A stretch of 64,000 nucleotides of DNA from Mycobacterium sp. M26 (GCF_001494595.1 NZ_LN929908.1:3316468-3380467); one strand, 5' to 3'. Positions 1-8,645 are shown, counted from the first letter of the stretch. The notes: generated by a model from the sequence alone, not told the origin. Numbers and translations: made by a program.

Positions 1-181
1 CGGCCACATCAGGTGAGCCCGAGACCAGGACGCCCAGCGTCAATCGGCCTCGGATCACCACCTGCTCGACGTTGAGGAGCTCAACCTCGTGCTGGGCGAG
101 CACCTCAAACAGCGCCGAGGTAACCCCGGGCTGATCGACACCGGTGACGGTGATCAGCACCGACACCTTGTGTTTGGTCAT
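1..181 (-). CDS. serB2: Phosphoserine phosphatase SerB2, N-terminal part (cut by window edge)
   Basis: Only the first 60 codons are inside the window, read leftwards from an ATG at 181. The peptide starts MTKHKVSVLITVTGVDQPGV and is an ACT domain, the amino-acid-binding fold that precedes the HAD phosphatase domain in mycobacterial SerB2. The enzyme makes L-serine from O-phosphoserine in the cytoplasm; the ACT domains mediate serine feedback. The identification rests on this ACT sequence and on its position directly behind ctaD, the same pair as in M. tuberculosis (serB2-ctaD). The gap to the ctaD stop is only 24 bp, so the two genes may be co-transcribed. The catalytic domain is not visible, so an isolated ACT protein cannot be formally excluded. 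Confidence 0.88.
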   Translation of the reverse strand, partial: MTKHKVSVLITVTGVDQPGVTSALFEVLAQHEVELLNVEQVVIRGRLTLGVLVSGSPDVA

Positions 182-205
182 ACCTGGGGCGCGCTACCTT
201 CCGTT

Positions 206-1948
206 CTAGCTGCGGACGTTCTCGTCCAGCCGCGTCACGTCGCCATCAGAGGGACCGTGGGCACGGCCGATGTGCGCCTCAGCGCGCATCCGCTCCACCA
301 TATGCGGGTAATGCAGCTCGAAGGCAGGCCGCTCCGAACGAATCCGGGGCAGCTCGGTGAAGTTGTGCCGCGGAGGCGGGCAGGAGGTCGCCCACTCCAG
401 CGAGTTGCCGTAGCCCCACGGATCGTCGACCGTGACGACCTCGCCGTACCGCCAGCTCTTGAAGACGTTCCAGGCGAACGGCAGCACCGAGATGCCAAGG
501 ATGAACGCACCGATGGTCGAGACGATGTTCAGCGTCTCGAAGCCGTCGGACGGCAGGTAGTCGGCGTAGCGGCGCGGCATGCCCTCGTCACCGACCCAGT
601 GCTGCACCAGGAAGGTGGTGTGGAAGCCGATGAAGGTCAGCCAGAAGTGCAGCTTGCCCAGCCGCTCGTCGAGCAGGCGTCCGGTCATCTTCGGGAACCA
701 GAAGTAGATGCCGGCGTAGGTGGCGAACACGATGGTGCCGAACAGCACGTAGTGGAAGTGCGCCACCACGAAGTAGCTGTCGCTGACGTGGAAGTCCAGC
801 GGCGGGCTGGCCAGCAGGACGCCGGACAGGCCACCGAGCAGGAAGGTCACCAGGAAGCCGATGGAGAACAGCATCGGCGTCTCGAACGTCAACCGGCCCT
901 TCCACATCGTGCCGATCCAGTTGAAGAACTTGATGCCCGTCGGGACCGCGATCAGGAACGTCATGAACGAGAAGAACGGCAGCAGCACCGCTCCGGTGAC
1001 GTACATGTGGTGCGCCCACACCGCCACCGACAGCGCGGCGATGGCGATGGTCGCGTAGATCAGGGTGGTGTAGCCGAAGATCGGCTTGCGGGAGAACACC
1101 GGGAAGATCTCCGAGACGATGCCGAAGAACGGCAGCGCGATGATGTAGACCTCGGGGTGCCCGAAGAACCAGAACAGATGCTGATAGAGCATCGTGCCGC
1201 CGTTGGCCGGGTCGTAGATGTGCGCGCCGAGGTGACGGTCGGCGGCCAGGCCGAACAGCGCGGCGGTCAGCAGCGGGAAGGCGACCAGCACCAGGATCGA
1301 CGTGACGAAGATGTTCCAGGTGAAGATCGGCATCCGGAACATCGTCATGCCGGGGCAGCGCATGCAGACCACGGTGGTGATCATGTTGACCGCACCGAGG
1401 ATGGTGCCCAGACCACCGACGGCCAGGCCGAGCACCCACAGGTCACCGCCGGCACCCGGGGAGTGCACCGCATCCGAGAGCGGGGTGTAGGCGGTCCAGC
1501 CGAAGTCGGCGGCACCGCCGGGGGTGATGAAGCCGGCCATGGCGATCAGCGCGCCGAACAGGAACAGCCAGAACGACAGTGCGTTCAGTCGCGGGAACGC
1601 GACGTCGGGGGCGCCGATCTGCAGCGGCAGCACGAGGTTGGCGAACCCGAACACGATCGGGGTGGCGTAGAACAGCAGCATCGCCGTGCCGTGCATGGTG
1701 AACAGCTGGTTGTACTGCTCGTTCGACAGGAACTGCAGACCCGGAACCGCCAACTCGGCCCGGATGAACAGCGCCATCAAGCCGCCCATGAAGAAGAAGG
1801 CGAAGCAGACGACGCAGTACATGATGCCGATCAGCTTGTGATCGGTGGTGGTGAGCAGCTTGTAGATCAGGTTGCCCTTGGGGCCCGTACGCGCCGGAAA
1901 AGCACGCTTGGCCTCGAGTTCTCCCTGCGAAGGCACAACGGCAGTCAA
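206..1948 (-). CDS. ctaD: Cytochrome c oxidase (aa3 type) subunit I
   Basis: Haem-copper oxidase subunit I, the membrane core that reduces O2 and pumps protons in the bcc-aa3 supercomplex of the plasma membrane. About 12 transmembrane segments fill residues 20-530. Visible signatures are HGTAMLLFYATP (haem a ligand region), WFFGHPEVYIIALP (CuB His and cross-linked Tyr), AHHMYV (CuB ligands) and VVAHFHYVLFG (haem ligands). The C-terminus, rich in Pro/Arg/His, is typical of mycobacterial CtaD. I chose a TTG start at 1948: a GGAGGA ribosome site lies just upstream and the resulting MTAVVPSQGELEAK matches the known N-terminus; an in-frame ATG at 1981 would add 11 residues before that site. Length 580 aa, against about 573 in M. 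tuberculosis. Its neighbours serB2 and divergent fecB are syntenic. Confidence 0.97.
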   Translation of the reverse strand: MTAVVPSQGELEAKRAFPARTGPKGNLIYKLLTTTDHKLIGIMYCVVCFAFFFMGGLMALFIRAELAVPGLQFLSNEQYNQLFTMHGTAMLLFYATPIVFGFANLVLPLQIGAPDVAFPRLNALSFWLFLFGALIAMAGFITPGGAADFGWTAYTPLSDAVHSPGAGGDLWVLGLAVGGLGTILGAVNMITTVVCMRCPGMTMFRMPIFTWNIFVTSILVLVAFPLLTAALFGLAADRHLGAHIYDPANGGTMLYQHLFWFFGHPEVYIIALPFFGIVSEIFPVFSRKPIFGYTTLIYATIAIAALSVAVWAHHMYVTGAVLLPFFSFMTFLIAVPTGIKFFNWIGTMWKGRLTFETPMLFSIGFLVTFLLGGLSGVLLASPPLDFHVSDSYFVVAHFHYVLFGTIVFATYAGIYFWFPKMTGRLLDERLGKLHFWLTFIGFHTTFLVQHWVGDEGMPRRYADYLPSDGFETLNIVSTIGAFILGISVLPFAWNVFKSWRYGEVVTVDDPWGYGNSLEWATSCPPPRHNFTELPRIRSERPAFELHYPHMVERMRAEAHIGRAHGPSDGDVTRLDENVRS

Positions 1949-2005
1949 CAGTCCTCCAAAAAATCCGAACCCGGTTAGCACCCCGAGAACCTGGTGTTGA
2001 TCCTA

Positions 2006-2036
2006 GACCCACCCGGGCCGCAACGGAGGGTGGGTC
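2006..2036. promoter_or_regulatory. Hairpin in the ctaD-fecB divergent intergenic region
   Basis: Two perfect 9-base arms, GACCCACCC (2006-2014) and GGGTGGGTC (2028-2036), are separated by 13 bases. The element lies about 60 bp upstream of the ctaD start and 80 bp before the fecB start, so it could be an operator or a structure in the ctaD leader. No T-run follows, which argues against a terminator. Confidence 0.4.
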
Positions 2037-2118
2037 CTACATTGCGTCGTAATACCGTCACGACCACGCCGCCCGCAGCTCAGCGGCAGGTTTGCGGCCG
2101 GGTGTTACGGTCGGCGGC

Positions 2119-3216
2119 GTGCGGTTGCGCGGTCTTCCCCCGGGTGCGGTGATGTCGGCTGCGGCGGTCCTTTCGGCCGCCGTCATGACCATCACCAGCG
2201 GCTGCTCCGGGTCGTCGGAGGCGCCGTCCGCGGAGGCCACCCGCAGCGTGGTCACCAGCACCACCAAGATCGCCAGCGCCGGCGTGCTGGGCAACCAGCG
2301 CAGGCCCGATGAATCCTGCGCCCCCGAGCCGGCCCGCCTGGACCCTGCTCCCCCGCCGCCGGTGCGCCACGCCGCCGGCGAGACCGAGGTGGTCCCCGAC
2401 CCGCAGCGCATCGTGGTGCTGGCCGGCGACGAACTCGACGCGCTGTGCGCGCTGGGGTTGCAGTCCCGGATTGTGGCGGCGGCATTGCCCGACGGGGCCA
2501 CCGGCCAGCCGTCCTATCTCGGGACCGTCATTCACGACGTGCCCGGCGCGGGGACCCGCAGTGCACCGGACTTCGCGGCCATCGCGGCGGCCAAACCGGA
2601 CCTGATCCTGGGCTCAGCGGGGCTGACACCGCAGGCCTACCCGCAGCTGGCGGCGATCGCCCCGACGGTGTTCACCGACGCCCCCGGCGCCCGGTGGCAG
2701 GACAACCTGCGCATCGTGGGCGCGGCGACGGGCCGCTACGACGCCACCGGCGACCTGCTGGCCGGTTTCGCCGACCGGGCCCGGCAGGCCGGCGCCGCCA
2801 ATGACGCCCCGCACTTCCAGGCCTCCATCATCCAGTTCACCGACACCACGATGCGGGTATGGGGCGCGGACAACTTCCCGGCCAGCGTGCTGGCCGATGT
2901 CGGCGTGGATCGCCCTGCCGCGCAACGGTTTACCGATAAGCCCTACGTCGAGGTCGGGATCACTGACGCTGACCTGGACCGCTCCCCCGACCTGTCGGCG
3001 GCCGACGGTGACATCGTCTACCTGTCGTTCGCCTCACCGGCGGCCAAGGATCGCGCACCCGCGGTGCTCGAGAGCGCGGCATGGCGCAAGCTGTCGGCCA
3101 ACCGCGACAACCGGGTGTTCGTGGTGAACAACGAAATCTGGCAGACCGGTCAGGGTCTGGTGGCCGCGCGCGGCATCATCGACGATCTGCGTTGGCTCAA
3201 CGCCCCGATCAACTAG
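2119..3216 (+). CDS. fecB: Iron-siderophore ABC transporter substrate-binding lipoprotein (FecB)
   Basis: Periplasmic-binding protein of the FepB/FecB (class III helical backbone) family, predicted to be a cell-envelope lipoprotein that captures ferric siderophore or haem. The N-terminus has a basic start (MRLRGL), a hydrophobic stretch and a cysteine after ITSG that suits lipidation, then a Ser/Ala-rich linker. The binding domain starts near residue 90 with RIVVLAGDELDALCALGLQ, followed by TRSAPDFAAIAAAKPDLILG, the usual family signature. The end, ARGIIDDLRWLNAPIN, matches M. tuberculosis FecB. The gene has no ABC permease or ATPase beside it, as in M. tuberculosis. Start choice is uncertain: GTG 2119 gives a normal signal peptide, while TTG 2092, GTG 2149 and ATG 2152 are in frame. 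It is divergent from ctaD. Confidence 0.9.
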   Translation: MRLRGLPPGAVMSAAAVLSAAVMTITSGCSGSSEAPSAEATRSVVTSTTKIASAGVLGNQRRPDESCAPEPARLDPAPPPPVRHAAGETEVVPDPQRIVVLAGDELDALCALGLQSRIVAAALPDGATGQPSYLGTVIHDVPGAGTRSAPDFAAIAAAKPDLILGSAGLTPQAYPQLAAIAPTVFTDAPGARWQDNLRIVGAATGRYDATGDLLAGFADRARQAGAANDAPHFQASIIQFTDTTMRVWGADNFPASVLADVGVDRPAAQRFTDKPYVEVGITDADLDRSPDLSAADGDIVYLSFASPAAKDRAPAVLESAAWRKLSANRDNRVFVVNNEIWQTGQGLVAARGIIDDLRWLNAPIN

Positions 3217-3232
3217 CCCCCCTGCCGCCGAA

Positions 3233-3281
3233 TTTCACGTTTCGCAGGACAAGTGCGAGTGAAGCGGGGCAAAACGTGAAA
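3233..3281 (+). terminator. Inverted repeat after fecB, probable terminator
   Basis: TTTCACGTTT (3233-3242) pairs perfectly with AAACGTGAAA (3272-3281) across a 29-base loop. It sits 16 bp after the fecB stop and before the YciI gene. The loop is long and there is no clear T-tract, so the terminator role is inferred from position. Confidence 0.45.
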
Positions 3282-3310
3282 CTCGACGGTCCCCGGGTAA
3301 CGTTCGAGTC

Positions 3311-3586
3311 GTGTTCCACGTGCTGACGATCGCCTACGAGAAGCCACTCGACGAAGTCGACCAGACCCGGCCTGCGCATCTGGCCTTCCTCAACGACGAG
3401 GTGGAGGCCGGCCGGCTTCTCCTTGCTGGGCGTCTCGAGGACGGCAGCGGCGGTGTGCTGATCACCGGGGACATCAGCACCGAAGCTGCCCAGAGCATCA
3501 TCGACCGCGACCCCTACACACTGGCAGGCGTAGCCAGCTATCAGCGGTTATCGTTCAACGGCGGGGTTCGCGCAGCCGGGCTGTGA
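3311..3586 (+). CDS. YciI family protein
   Basis: A 91-residue protein of the YciI (YCII) fold, a small ferredoxin-like alpha/beta domain. It begins MFHVLTIAYEKPLDEVDQTR, and then shows the family pattern HLAFLNDEVEAGRLLLAGRL (a conserved His at about residue 23) and a C-terminal DPYTLAGVASYQRL strand, where YciI proteins usually have D-P-(F/Y). The biochemical function of most YciI proteins is unknown; some act as small dehalogenase or lactonase-like enzymes, and the His-Asp pair is thought to be catalytic. The start is a GTG at 3311 with only a weak ribosome site. It stands alone between fecB and adhC, with a gap of 124 bp to adhC. Confidence 0.8.
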   Translation: MFHVLTIAYEKPLDEVDQTRPAHLAFLNDEVEAGRLLLAGRLEDGSGGVLITGDISTEAAQSIIDRDPYTLAGVASYQRLSFNGGVRAAGL

Positions 3587-3710
3587 ATCCGCTGGGATGG
3601 GATTAATCCGCCCGTCCGCCTTGGTTGCTGATAGCGGCCGCATTGTCGCGGACCGCCTAATGACGCTGAAATCGATCAGTGCTGATTTGACATGACGACG
3701 CGAGGACACG

Positions 3711-4763
3711 ATGAGCACAGTTACCGCTTATGCAGCAACATCGGCCACCGAGCCGCTGACCAAGACGACCATCACCCGCCGGGACATCGGCGCACATGAC
3801 GTCCAGTTCGACATCCACTTCGCCGGCATCTGCCACTCCGACATTCACACCGTGCGCGCCGAATGGGGCCAGCCGCGCTACCCCGTGGTGCCCGGCCATG
3901 AGATCGCCGGTGTGGTCACCGAAGTCGGCCCCGAAGTCACCAAGTTCAAGGTCGGCGACCGCGTGGGCGTGGGCTGTTTCGTCGACTCCTGCCGGGAGTG
4001 CAAGAACTGCAAGGCCGGTCTGGAGCAGTACTGCACCGGCGGCGGCAACGTCGGCACCTACAACGCCATCGGCAAGGACGGCCTGCCCACCTACGGCGGC
4101 TACAGCTCCAGCATCGTCGTCGACGAGAACTATGTGCTGCGCATCCCTGACGGTCTCGCCCTGGACGCCGCCGCACCGCTGCTGTGCGCCGGCATCACCA
4201 CCTACTCACCGCTGCGGCACTGGAATGCCGGGCCCGGCAAGCGAATTGCGGTGGTGGGCCTCGGCGGCCTGGGCCATATGGGCGTCAAGCTCGCCAAGGC
4301 GATGGGCGCCGAGGTGACCGTGCTCTCGCAGTCGCTGAAGAAGATGGAAGACGGCCTGCGCCTGGGCGCGGACAACTACTACGCGACCGGGGACCCCGAC
4401 ACCTTCAAGAAGCTGCGCAATTCGTTCGACCTGATCCTCAACACGGTGTCGGCCGATCTCGACTTGCGCCGGTTCCTGGGCTTGCTGGATCTCGACGGCA
4501 CGTTCGTCGAGCTCGGCCTGCCCGAAAACCCGCTCGTGGTTCCGTCTTTCGCGGTTGTCGGGATGCGGCGCAACCTGTCGGGCTCGGCGATCGGCAGCAT
4601 CGGCGAAACGCAGGAGATGCTGGACTTCTGCGCTGAGCACGATGTCACGCCCGAGATCGAAGTGATCGAGCCGGACTACATCAACGAGGCGTTTGAGCGC
4701 GTGGTCGCCAGCGACGTGCGGTACCGCTTCGTGATCGACACGGCGCCCCTGCGGGAAAGCTAA
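3711..4763 (+). CDS. adhC: NAD(P)-dependent zinc alcohol dehydrogenase AdhC
   Basis: Medium-chain zinc alcohol dehydrogenase of the cinnamyl-alcohol/YahK type, which interconverts alcohols and aldehydes in the cytoplasm. Catalytic zinc ligands are Cys in AGICHSDIH (about residue 40) and the His-Glu of PGHEIAG (about 63-64). The structural zinc site is the four-Cys loop CRECKNCKAGLEQYC (about 94-108). The nucleotide-binding motif is GLGGLGH (about 181). Length 350 aa is normal. The ATG start has a ribosome site (GAGGACACG) upstream. It occupies the same place as M. tuberculosis Rv3045 (adhC). The stop overlaps the stop of the convergent DUF3349 gene (CTAA shared by both strands), leaving no room for a terminator between them. 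Confidence 0.95.
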   Translation: MSTVTAYAATSATEPLTKTTITRRDIGAHDVQFDIHFAGICHSDIHTVRAEWGQPRYPVVPGHEIAGVVTEVGPEVTKFKVGDRVGVGCFVDSCRECKNCKAGLEQYCTGGGNVGTYNAIGKDGLPTYGGYSSSIVVDENYVLRIPDGLALDAAAPLLCAGITTYSPLRHWNAGPGKRIAVVGLGGLGHMGVKLAKAMGAEVTVLSQSLKKMEDGLRLGADNYYATGDPDTFKKLRNSFDLILNTVSADLDLRRFLGLLDLDGTFVELGLPENPLVVPSFAVVGMRRNLSGSAIGSIGETQEMLDFCAEHDVTPEIEVIEPDYINEAFERVVASDVRYRFVIDTAPLRES

Positions 4764-5092
4764 CTCTCGGTATCGCCGAGCTCGACGCCGGCCAGGGGCC
4801 AACCGGCGGCCGCCAACTTTGCGGCGACCCGCTGGATGTTCTCCGGGCCGGCGTCGTGGTGGGCCACCCCTTCGATGAACGTCGCGATCTCATCGTGGTC
4901 GATCTTGTGGCCGGCCGGTGCGTTAGCTTCGGCTTCGGCGATCGAGCGGACCACTTCCTTAACCTGCTCCTCGGTCAGCGGGGTGTTACGGAGCAGGGCG
5001 AGCAGGGGCACCCGGTCCGGGCCGGGGACACCGCTGGGGTAGCCGGCGCGCAGCCAGTTCAGCACCTTCTGGACGAGCGAGGGCGAGGTCAC
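4760..5092 (-). CDS. DUF3349 domain protein (Rv3046c-like)
   Basis: A small acidic protein of about 110 residues in the DUF3349 family, found almost only in mycobacteria and relatives. Diagnostic segments are LNWLRAGYPSGVPGPDRVPL, LLRNTPLTEEQVKEVV and ENIQRVAAKLAAAGWPLAG. The central part carries HDEIATFIEGVAHHDA. Its function is unknown; structures of homologues show a small helical domain. I place the start at GTG 5092 because this gives the usual family length; the frame stays open upstream to 5158 but the extra 22 residues are basic and unlike the family. It is convergent with adhC, in the position of M. tuberculosis Rv3046c. Confidence 0.8.
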   Translation of the reverse strand: MTSPSLVQKVLNWLRAGYPSGVPGPDRVPLLALLRNTPLTEEQVKEVVRSIAEAEANAPAGHKIDHDEIATFIEGVAHHDAGPENIQRVAAKLAAAGWPLAGVELGDTES

Positions 5093-5180
5093 GCTGACAG
5101 TGTCGTCGCCGGTGACCCAGCGCGCCAGCACCGGCCGCACAGTTCGGTGGTGATTCACCGTCCGTTCACCGGCTGAGGTT

Positions 5181-6119
5181 TTACGTGGGCAGGTGGTAGG
5201 CGAACGACTTCTGCTGGCGCTGGGTCATCTTCTGGATGCACTGGTGGTGCTTGCGTGCGTGGTAGGCCAGCGGGAAGTACGTCAACCGGTCCGGCAGCAC
5301 GCGGTAGGCGATCCGAATCGCGGTGTAGCGCCTGGTCAGTTGGCGCTGTTCGCGTTCACTCCAGCTGACACCGAGCTTGTCGCGCAGCCGGGGATCCAGC
5401 AGTCCCACGATCGAGAGGTAGTTGAGCCGCAGCAGCGGCAGCAGGGCGCGCCGGATCAGCGGCCGCAGCAGCGCCGGAACGGTGGGCGGCAGGTCGACCT
5501 TGCCGGTCTGCAACTCCTCGATGAGCTGGCGAGCTTGGGGGGTGCCCTGCAGGGTGTCGATCATCGACTCGAAGTAGTCGACGAACTCCGCATGGTTCTG
5601 CGGGTAGCCCTTCATCGGCACATGCACGATGCGGGCGATCCTCAGGTTGTCGCGCAGCAGTTCCTCTTTCTCAACGTCGGTGAACTCCCGGCCGATCAAC
5701 AGTGGGCCGGCTTGCGAGTTGATGATGTAGGCGGTGGCGATAACCCATTGGTACGCCTCGACATTCAGCGCACTGATCTGCTTGCCACTGCTCGGGCTCT
5801 TCATGGTGATCGGCCTATGCATCGCGCGCACCCGGTCACCTTCCTTGGACGCTTCAGCCCCGCCGTAGATCCAGCGCAGCACCGAGTCGACGGAGCGGAT
5901 CGCCCGTCCCCCCGGATCCCCATGGAAGGCAGCCGAATAGCGGCCGGTGATCTCGGCGATCACCGGGTGCATCGCCTGCATCATGAACGCCGCGCCGTCG
6001 AGGATCAGGAAGGTCCACCGGCCGGTGTGCTCGCCGGTCAGCGAGTCCATCGGCACCAGTTCCAGCGGCTCGTCCGCGCCATCCTGGAGGGGAACGTCGA
6101 TCTGCGCACCTGCGGTCAT
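5181..6119 (-). CDS. MpaB/DUF2236-type oxygenase
   Basis: A 312-residue protein of the latex-clearing/MpaB (DUF2236) family, haem b oxygenases related to rubber oxygenase Lcp. Family features visible are GRWTFLILDGAAFMMQAMHP with the helix holding a His (about 42), YSAAFHGDPGGRAIRSVDSV (about 52-72), AMHRPI (about 93) and a long helical C-terminus. The substrate cannot be told from sequence; other mycobacterial members act on hydrophobic compounds or mycophenolic acid. The ATG at 6119 is preceded by AGGAGG; the open frame runs to 6278 but would cross the divergent promoter. It is divergent from a TetR gene 84 bp away, which is the likely regulator. Confidence 0.82.
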   Translation of the reverse strand: MTAGAQIDVPLQDGADEPLELVPMDSLTGEHTGRWTFLILDGAAFMMQAMHPVIAEITGRYSAAFHGDPGGRAIRSVDSVLRWIYGGAEASKEGDRVRAMHRPITMKSPSSGKQISALNVEAYQWVIATAYIINSQAGPLLIGREFTDVEKEELLRDNLRIARIVHVPMKGYPQNHAEFVDYFESMIDTLQGTPQARQLIEELQTGKVDLPPTVPALLRPLIRRALLPLLRLNYLSIVGLLDPRLRDKLGVSWSEREQRQLTRRYTAIRIAYRVLPDRLTYFPLAYHARKHHQCIQKMTQRQQKSFAYHLPT

Positions 6120-6167
6120 TGCCTCGGCCACCTCCTGCTCTGGGCTGTTGACAGAGCAGGCTAATCT

Positions 6168-6179
6168 GACCATTCGGTC
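6168..6179. promoter_or_regulatory. Possible TetR operator between the MpaB gene and its TetR neighbour
   Basis: GACC-ATTC-GGTC forms a short palindrome inside the 84-bp divergent intergenic region. A TTGACA hexamer (6148-6153), a good -35 match, lies within a second inverted pair GCTCTG/CAGAGC. Position between a TetR gene and its divergent target suggests an operator; the arms are short, so this is tentative. Confidence 0.4.
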
Positions 6180-6202
6180 GCGTTCAAGTCGCGTAAGGAG
6201 GC

Positions 6203-6847
6203 GTGTTGCCGTCAGAAAAGCCCAGTTCAAGCGGACGTAAGCCACCGCAGCAGGCACGCTCTCGTGAGATGGTCGCAAAAATCGTGCGGGCGACGGCCAC
6301 TCTGCTGCGGACGATGGAGCCCGAGCACGTCACCACCAACCTGATTGCCGAGACCGCCGACGTCAGCAAGGGCTCGATCTACCAGTACTTCGCCAACAAG
6401 GACCAGATCGTCAACGCCGCAGTGGAACTGATCGCCGCGCAGGAAGCACCCGCCGTCGAGAACATGCTGCGCACGATCACCATGGACCGGCCCGAGACGG
6501 CGATGGCCTCGGCCATCGACATGCTCATCGACTACACCATCGCCAACCGACGGCTGATCCGCTACCTGGCCGAACGGCCCGAACATGTGCGAACCTACGA
6601 GAGCATCTCCGGACTGCCCGCGACCATGTTGGCGATGTCCACCCTGCACATGAGCCACTACCGCGACCAGTACCGACATGAGTTGTCCCCCAACGCCTTG
6701 GCGTGGCTGTTCATCAACATGGCGATCGCGACCACCATGCGCTACATCGAGGCCGATGACCCGATCTCACTCGACGAACTGCGCAACGGACTGAAGTTCG
6801 CCTCGACCGGACTGCTCGCCGGCGGACAGCGACTCGACGGGCCGTGA
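6203..6847 (+). CDS. TetR family transcriptional regulator
   Basis: A 214-residue TetR-type repressor. The helix-turn-helix is at about residues 22-66: MVAKIVRATATLLRTMEPEH, then NLIAETADVSKGSIYQYFAN, the classic TetR recognition helix pattern. The C-terminal ligand domain (about 80-205) has no recognised effector. The start is GTG 6203 or TTG 6206; a strong AAGGAGG at 6195-6201 sits only 1 or 4 bases before these, so the TTG may be the real start. It is divergently transcribed from the MpaB-type oxygenase gene, and such pairs usually mean control of the neighbour plus autoregulation. Confidence 0.9.
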   Translation: MLPSEKPSSSGRKPPQQARSREMVAKIVRATATLLRTMEPEHVTTNLIAETADVSKGSIYQYFANKDQIVNAAVELIAAQEAPAVENMLRTITMDRPETAMASAIDMLIDYTIANRRLIRYLAERPEHVRTYESISGLPATMLAMSTLHMSHYRDQYRHELSPNALAWLFINMAIATTMRYIEADDPISLDELRNGLKFASTGLLAGGQRLDGP

Positions 6848-6902
6848 AGAGGAGGCGGCCAAACCGCGGTCGAGCGCACCGATATCCGCCTACGCTGCCC
6901 TG

Positions 6903-7706
6903 ATGAGCCGGCCGTTGCTGCGCATCCTGGGCGCCGTCGTGATTCCGCTCGTCTTCGTCGGACTCGTGCCGTTCGCACCGGCCTCGGCCGCAGGGCCACT
7001 ACCGGCGAATCAGGTTGTGTTCACGGTGAGTACGGGCGGTGGTTTCGTGCCGCCGGTCGTCTACGCCCTGGAATCGCCGTCGTTGATCATCTACGGCGAC
7101 GGCCGGGTCCTGTCGGTAGTCCGGGATCCCGCCGGCGCCGTGGTGCCGGTGCGCTACACCCTCAACCAGGTCGATCCGGCTGCCATCGCATCCTTCGTGT
7201 CATGGGTCTCCGAACGCGGAATCGTCAACTCCGACACCGACTTCGGCCAGCCTCCGGTCACCGACATGGACTCCACCGCCGTGATGGTGCACGGCAGCGG
7301 TGCGCCCACCACCGCGAGCGTGTACGCGTTCTATCCGAGCTTCGACAAGGACGTGAGCGCGGCCCAGCAGAAGGCACGGGCTGCCCTGCGCGACGTGGTC
7401 AACGAGGCGACGACCCTGACCGGCGTCGGGCCCGCCTACCCCTACCCGCCGAACCGCGTCGTCGTCTATGAAGTAGAGACCGGGTCGTCGGATACCGCGA
7501 CCACGGCGTGGCCCGGACCGCCACCGGCGTCGTTCCTGAGGCCGAGCACGCAGAGCCGATCGCAGGCCTGCGGCTACCTCACCGGCGATGCCGCCACCGC
7601 GGCGTACCAGGCGGCCTTGAACAATCCCGGTGCGCAGTGGCTGGTCGGCGGCACCACCCGGGTTCTGGCGGTGAACCCGAACCCGCTGACCGACGCCTGC
7701 CCGTAA
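6903..7706 (+). CDS. Secreted protein of unknown function
   Basis: A 267-residue protein with a clear Sec signal peptide: MSRPLLRILGAVVIPLVFVG, then a cleavage-like region APASAAG at about residues 25-31. The mature part is soluble and beta-rich, with repeated phrases such as SPSLIIYGDGRVLSV and VYEVETGS, and two Cys (about 222 and 266) that could form a disulphide. I do not recognise a characterised family, although similar exported proteins are common in mycobacteria and the YGDGR segment recalls a calmodulin-like or beta-propeller turn. It starts at an ATG 55 bp after the TetR gene and might be transcribed with it. Its function is unknown. Confidence 0.8.
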   Translation: MSRPLLRILGAVVIPLVFVGLVPFAPASAAGPLPANQVVFTVSTGGGFVPPVVYALESPSLIIYGDGRVLSVVRDPAGAVVPVRYTLNQVDPAAIASFVSWVSERGIVNSDTDFGQPPVTDMDSTAVMVHGSGAPTTASVYAFYPSFDKDVSAAQQKARAALRDVVNEATTLTGVGPAYPYPPNRVVVYEVETGSSDTATTAWPGPPPASFLRPSTQSRSQACGYLTGDAATAAYQAALNNPGAQWLVGGTTRVLAVNPNPLTDACP

Positions 7707-7774
7707 GCAGCACAACGAACCTGTCGGTACCCCCACTTAACCTGTCGCCAACAACAGCCGGAAGGGCAGACAGG

Positions 7775-8581
7775 GTGGCCAGCAACAACGACGGGTGCGC
7801 CAAAGGTGCAGGCGGCACGGTGTTCTTCGTCATCTTCCTCATCGCCGCGGTGCCCAAAGAGGTCTGGATCGGCGTGGGCATCTTCCTTGCCGTGGTCGTC
7901 CTGATCGTGGTGGCCGTCAAGGGCGCCGAAGCCTACGACCAGCACCGGGCGGCCGAGGAGGAACGCGAACGCCAGGAGAAGGCCGCGCAGGCCGCCGCCG
8001 CCAAGCGTGAACGCGCCCAGAAGGCCCGCAGAATCCAGCAGCACCGCATCGACACGCTGGGCGCGCAAAACGCTCGGGTGGTCGAAGCGACTCTCGGTGC
8101 GGTGAAGCAGATCAAGGCCTCGGAGGCCGCCCGCGACGGGTGGCTGGGTGAGGTGGATTTCGCGCCGGACATCAAGCGCATCACCGAGGGCTTCGAAAAG
8201 GCCTACGCCCTGCGAAAAGTCGCTGCCGAGCTGTCCGCGCTGGACAAGCCCAGCGCCGATGACCGCAGGATTCTCACCGAGGCCAACGCGACGGCCTCCG
8301 GCCTGGAAGCTCCGGCCATGCAACGGGTCGACCTCATCGCCAAGTGCGCCACCGAGGCACAGGCCATCGACCAATCGCTGGAGGATGAACGCCGGGATGC
8401 CAAGACCGCTGAGCAGCGCGCCGAACTACATGCCGAACTCGGCGCCATGCTGTACGGCATTGAGGCGGCGCCGAGTGTCTCCCCGGTGAGCTCGGCAGCG
8501 GAGGCGGTGATGGCGCGCGTCGAGGCCTACCGGGAGATCAAGCACCAGATCCAGCGGGCCCGCGACGGCGAGCAGGGCTGA
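7775..8581 (+). CDS. Membrane-anchored coiled-coil protein, unknown function
   Basis: A 268-residue protein with two close hydrophobic segments near the N-terminus (about residues 13-28 and 31-48: TVFFVIFLIAAVP and IGVGIFLAVVVLIVVAV), followed by a long charged, Ala/Glu/Arg-rich region from about residue 55 to 110 that is almost certainly coiled coil, and a helical C-terminal domain. I place the start at GTG 7775 (MASNNDGCAKG) because it gives a clean N-terminus. The frame is open upstream to 7508, but that part is antisense-like coding shadow of the preceding gene. No domain is recognised. The topology suggests a membrane-tethered structural or scaffold protein. Confidence 0.72.
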   Translation: MASNNDGCAKGAGGTVFFVIFLIAAVPKEVWIGVGIFLAVVVLIVVAVKGAEAYDQHRAAEEERERQEKAAQAAAAKRERAQKARRIQQHRIDTLGAQNARVVEATLGAVKQIKASEAARDGWLGEVDFAPDIKRITEGFEKAYALRKVAAELSALDKPSADDRRILTEANATASGLEAPAMQRVDLIAKCATEAQAIDQSLEDERRDAKTAEQRAELHAELGAMLYGIEAAPSVSPVSSAAEAVMARVEAYREIKHQIQRARDGEQG

Positions 8582-8625
8582 CGGGCGCGCCGCGGTCCCC
8601 GCCGGGAGAAGCACTTCGGCGCGAT

Positions 8626-8645
8626 CACCTGGGACGAACGGCCCT
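8626..8645 (+). promoter_or_regulatory. DosR-box-like palindrome upstream of the orphan yrbE gene
   Basis: The core GGGAC-GAAC-GGCCC matches the DosR (dormancy) box pattern GGGAC-TWWA-GTCCC at 9 of the 10 core half-site positions, and is followed by TA as in many dormancy-regulon sites. It ends about 55 bp before the yrbE ATG at 8701, a suitable distance for an activator site. The flanks (CCT, TAG) fit the consensus less well. Confidence 0.35.

Noticed and set aside
89..1978. 629-codon plus-strand open frame opposite ctaD
   Set aside because: Antisense shadow of ctaD with His/Asp/Arg/Gln-rich low-complexity composition.
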